Shown one piece after another: positions 7,477-9,315 of a stretch of DNA of 9,315 bases. The stretch's first letter is position 1; every line of letters starts with the position of its first letter. A program made the position numbers and the translations under genes. The notes below the pieces were generated by a model that was not told the origin of the DNA, did no database searches, and saw nothing but the letters and a program-made list of their open reading frames with translations. The DNA lies in NCBI GenBank assembly GCA_016929465.1, contig JAFGIT010000144.1, positions 1 to 9,315 of the forward strand, in the 5' to 3' direction. Source of the DNA: JAFGIT01 sp016929465 [NCBI: Candidatus Coatesbacteria bacterium] (GTDB lineage: Bacteria > B130-G9).

Positions 7477-7863
7477 ATGGACGAAATACGCAGAACACCG
7501 CCGGAATGGTGGCTGGCACAGGCGAGAGAGGACCTGGTCACGGCCGAGATAAATCTGGAGGCCGAACGCTTCTATGCGGCAGCTTTCTTCGCTCATCAGG
7601 TCGCGGAGAAGTCGCTCAAATTCACAATACTTGCCCTTGGACAGAAGATGCCCTATACCCACAGCCTGAGAGAGCTCTCGTCAGTTCTCGACCTGCCCGA
7701 GGCAATACTCGATGCGGCGCTTGACCTCGCTCCCGAGTATGGGCGCGCGAAATGCCCGTATCACGCCGGCGGTATTCCCGCGCAAATGTGCGATTCTGTT
7801 AGGGCCCAAGAGTGCATCATACTTGCCAGGCGAGTATTGGATTGGGCCATTGATCAGCAGTAA
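7477..7863 (+). CDS. HEPN-domain protein (PF05168-like), no adjacent nucleotidyltransferase
   Basis: This 128-aa protein fits a single HEPN domain. Characteristic positions are WWLAQAREDLVTAE (11-24), RFYAAAFFAHQVAEKSLK (31-48), the His-Ser-Leu after a short loop (THSL, 61-64), and the Tyr88-Gly-Arg90 turn before the last helix (ILARRVLDW, 115-123). HEPN proteins are four-helix bundles, often RNases acting as toxins or effectors, usually paired with a minimal nucleotidyltransferase antitoxin. No such gene is seen on either side. Arg90-x5-His96 literally fits the R-x4-6-H nuclease motif and sits between helices 3 and 4, but many members of this subfamily have RYPD there and the match may be chance. 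The ATG lies two bases after the GT-C stop with no strong ribosome site, so it is probably translated by coupling. Role could be a toxin, an RNA-binding regulator or a scaffold; the domain call is solid. Confidence 0.85.
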   Translation: MDEIRRTPPEWWLAQAREDLVTAEINLEAERFYAAAFFAHQVAEKSLKFTILALGQKMPYTHSLRELSSVLDLPEAILDAALDLAPEYGRAKCPYHAGGIPAQMCDSVRAQECIILARRVLDWAIDQQ

Positions 7864-8118
7864 CGGTCGCTACACATTGAGGCTTCATAATGGCTTTCAG
7901 TTGGGCCATTGCCTCACCCACCGCCCGTGCCTCCGAATTGGCCTGGGATCCGGGGGCTGCGCTGATCCGGCGTTGCGCTTGATTTGGCTTGCTGTTTTGC
8001 GGTAGGATTCGTAAATCGGAGCCTCAATCAGGGCTATGCAGGTGAGGGCTGTGTCTAGAGCGCGGCTTTTGAATCTAGGTCTGATTCTCGATGGTCGTTC
8101 ACTGAGGGACAGTATGGG
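7864..8118 (+). other. 255-nt intergenic spacer without a supported gene
   Basis: No RNA gene or convincing coding frame is visible. An 11-base direct repeat, TTGGGCCATTG, occurs just before the HEPN stop (7842-7852) and again at 7901-7911. GGATC/GATCC arms near 7937-7957 could form a weak hairpin but have no T-run. The minus strand has a stop-free stretch, but no credible start or family resemblance. Confidence 0.5.
7979..8008 (+). promoter_or_regulatory. Weak candidate promoter for the metallo-hydrolase gene
   Basis: TTGATT (7979-7984) and TAGGAT (8003-8008) are separated by 18 bp and each matches four of six sigma70 consensus positions. It lies about 110 nt upstream of the hydrolase ATG, in the only sizeable gap before it. 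A gap of this size suggests a separate transcription unit, but the hexamers alone would also occur by chance. Confidence 0.2.
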
Positions 8119-8877
8119 ATGAAGCTGCGGGTTTTGGGCTGTTATGGCGGTGTGACGCAGGATCACCGCGTGACGGGCTTTTTGATTAATGACCATATTC
8201 TGCTCGAAGGAGGCACTGTGCCGGCCGCGCTTTTGCTTTCCGAGCAGAGGCAAATCGACGCGGCCATCGTCAGTCACTCCCACCTGGACCATTGCGCTGG
8301 ACTTGCCTTCCTTGCAGACAATATCTTTGCCGATACGAAGGCTCCAGTTCGTATTATAGCTACTCAGGAAACGGCACAGGCTATTCAGAACCACCTTTTC
8401 AATGGGACTGTTTGGCCGGATTTTACAACGATAACGAGGATAGGGAAATCGGTGACGACATTCGAGGTGCTCGAGGTCGAGAATTGGATCGATGTCGATG
8501 AGCTCAAGGTCAAAGCATTCTATGTTGAGCACACCGTCGAGACGGTCGGATTCTTGGTCTCAGATCGGACGGGCACGCTTCTCTATTCTGCCGACACCAG
8601 CGACCTCACTCCAGTCATCAACCAAATCGGGCAGGTCGAAGACCTGAGGCTCGCCATAGTCGAGTCATCATTTCCCAATAGCTTTCGGGACCTGGCACAG
8701 AGAACGGGCCACCTCGTTCCCGAGCAGATCCGCGAGCTATCAGCACATCTGGGAAGCGATGTCCCTATCCGGCTTTTCCACATGAAGCCTCGCTATGTGG
8801 AGCAGATCGAGCGCGATGTGGCGTCACTCGACGGAGACGTTGCTCTTCTCAGACAGGGCGAAATCATCAAATTCTAG
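8119..8877 (+). CDS. Metallo-beta-lactamase-fold hydrolase, class II cyclic-nucleotide phosphodiesterase-like
   Basis: This 252-aa protein is a complete MBL-fold hydrolase. The metal-binding motif is SHSHLDHCAGL (His53, His55, Asp57, His58). Further likely ligands are His138 (VEHTVETVGF), Asp159 (LLYSADTSD) and His221 (LFHMKP); His198 (TGHL) may also matter. The order and the H-x-H-L-D-H-x-x-G-L form resemble class II cAMP phosphodiesterases (yeast PDE1 / Vibrio CpdP type), and the 252-aa length leaves room for no extra domain. RNase Z or another phosphodiesterase is the main alternative, since substrate cannot be told from these residues. No signal peptide is seen, so it is probably cytosolic. 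ATG 8119 is preceded by GAGGG (8104-8108) at a 10-nt spacing; the nearby ATG at 8114 is out of frame and meets an early stop. accD begins 50 nt downstream, so the two may be co-transcribed. Confidence 0.85.
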   Translation: MKLRVLGCYGGVTQDHRVTGFLINDHILLEGGTVPAALLLSEQRQIDAAIVSHSHLDHCAGLAFLADNIFADTKAPVRIIATQETAQAIQNHLFNGTVWPDFTTITRIGKSVTTFEVLEVENWIDVDELKVKAFYVEHTVETVGFLVSDRTGTLLYSADTSDLTPVINQIGQVEDLRLAIVESSFPNSFRDLAQRTGHLVPEQIRELSAHLGSDVPIRLFHMKPRYVEQIERDVASLDGDVALLRQGEIIKF

Positions 8878-8907
8878 TGAAGATGTACGCCCTTGGAACG
8901 TAACCAG

Positions 8908-8923
8908 AATAAAGGCGTTTATT
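8908..8923 (+). promoter_or_regulatory. AT-rich palindrome over the accD ribosome-binding site
   Basis: AATAAA (8908-8913) and TTTATT (8918-8923) are exact inverted repeats around GGCG. The best Shine-Dalgarno match for accD, AAAGG (8911-8915), lies inside it, five nt before the ATG at 8928. It could be an operator half-site pair or a weak RNA hairpin that masks the ribosome site. A six-bp A/U stem is marginally stable, so this may be chance. Confidence 0.25.
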
Positions 8924-8927
8924 AGTT

Positions 8928-9315
8928 ATGTGGTTTAAGAGAAAGAAGGGTATTCAGAGCCCTGCGGGCGGGACGCGAATCGAGATGCCCGATGGGATGT
9001 GGCTCAAGTGTCCTGGCTGCAACGATATTGTCTATAAGCGCGAGATTCAGGACAATCTTAAGGTCTGCGTGAAGTGTGGCTATCACTTCAAGCTGACCGC
9101 GGTTGAGCGTTGCCAATCCCTCTTCGATAACGGCGAATTCGAGCTCAGGGACACGAACCTGTATCCGACGGACCCCCTGAAGTTCACAGATAGCAAGCGA
9201 TATAGAGATAGGCTGAAGGAGCACCAGACCAAGACGAACATGGCCGATGCCGTGATAAACGTCGAGGGCAAGATAGCCGGCTGCCCGGTCTCCGCATCGG
9301 TGATGGAGTTCAAGT
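8928..9315 (+). CDS. accD: Acetyl-CoA carboxylase carboxyltransferase subunit beta, N-terminal part
   Basis: The first 129 codons of AccD are present and the frame runs open to the window edge; the family is usually about 280-300 aa. AccD with AccA transfers the carboxyl group from carboxybiotin on AccB to acetyl-CoA, making malonyl-CoA for fatty-acid synthesis in the cytosol. The four-cysteine zinc ribbon is complete: Cys28, Cys31, Cys47 and Cys50 (CPGC, then CVKC, with 15 residues between pairs), in the spacing known from E. coli AccD. The short basic N-terminus (MWFKRKKG), YHFKLTAVER (52-61), and the start of the carboxyltransferase fold (DAVINVEGKIAGCPVSASVM) also fit. ATG 8928 is the only sensible start, since an in-frame TAA lies at 8910-8912. 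The ribosome site AAAGG is 12 nt upstream and weak. It follows the MBL hydrolase by 50 nt. Confidence 0.95.
   Translation, partial: MWFKRKKGIQSPAGGTRIEMPDGMWLKCPGCNDIVYKREIQDNLKVCVKCGYHFKLTAVERCQSLFDNGEFELRDTNLYPTDPLKFTDSKRYRDRLKEHQTKTNMADAVINVEGKIAGCPVSASVMEFK

Noticed and set aside
7795-8020. Second minus-strand stop-free stretch with a coding-like amino-acid mix (Ala/Gln/Lys-rich), possibly a gene remnant
   Set aside because: It has only a late start codon, overlaps the HEPN gene end and resembles no family I know.
7897-8532. Minus-strand 211-codon open frame across the spacer and the MBL hydrolase start
   Set aside because: It overlaps the clearly real hydrolase, has no recognisable domain and no ribosome site; best read as a shadow frame.

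Overview
All recognisable genes in this window lie on the + strand. The sequence is moderately GC-rich, tightly packed and has no mobile elements, tRNAs, rRNAs or CRISPR array. The proteins (exported SUMF1-domain proteins with an Ig-like N-terminus, a very large GT-C membrane protein, a housekeeping accD) suggest an uncultured Gram-negative-type bacterium, perhaps from a candidate phylum. That placement is an impression from protein style, not a phylogenetic result.

Region 1 (1-1571) holds the 3' end of one SUMF1/FGE-sulfatase-domain gene and a complete second one (357-1571) with a signal peptide. They are separated by a 200-nt spacer carrying a perfect 9-bp inverted repeat. Both lack the first of the two copper-binding cysteines of true formylglycine-generating enzymes, so they are probably exported SUMF1-fold proteins of another function.

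Region 2 (1738-7863) looks like a surface-glycan or glycolipid module. It contains a cytosolic GT4 glycosyltransferase, a 311-aa five-helix membrane protein with a soluble C-terminal domain, a 1207-aa multi-pass GT-C glycosyltransferase fused to a soluble helical-repeat and beta-rich C-terminus, and a small HEPN-domain protein. The last three are linked by a 4-base ATGA overlap and a 2-base gap, so they are very likely co-translated.

Region 3 (8119-9315) carries a metallo-beta-lactamase-fold phosphodiesterase-like hydrolase and then the 5' part of accD (zinc ribbon complete, carboxyltransferase domain cut by the window edge). The 255-nt spacer 7864-8118 has no convincing gene.

The most unusual elements are the GT-C fusion with its coupled partner, and the HEPN protein in the same transcription unit with no nucleotidyltransferase beside it.
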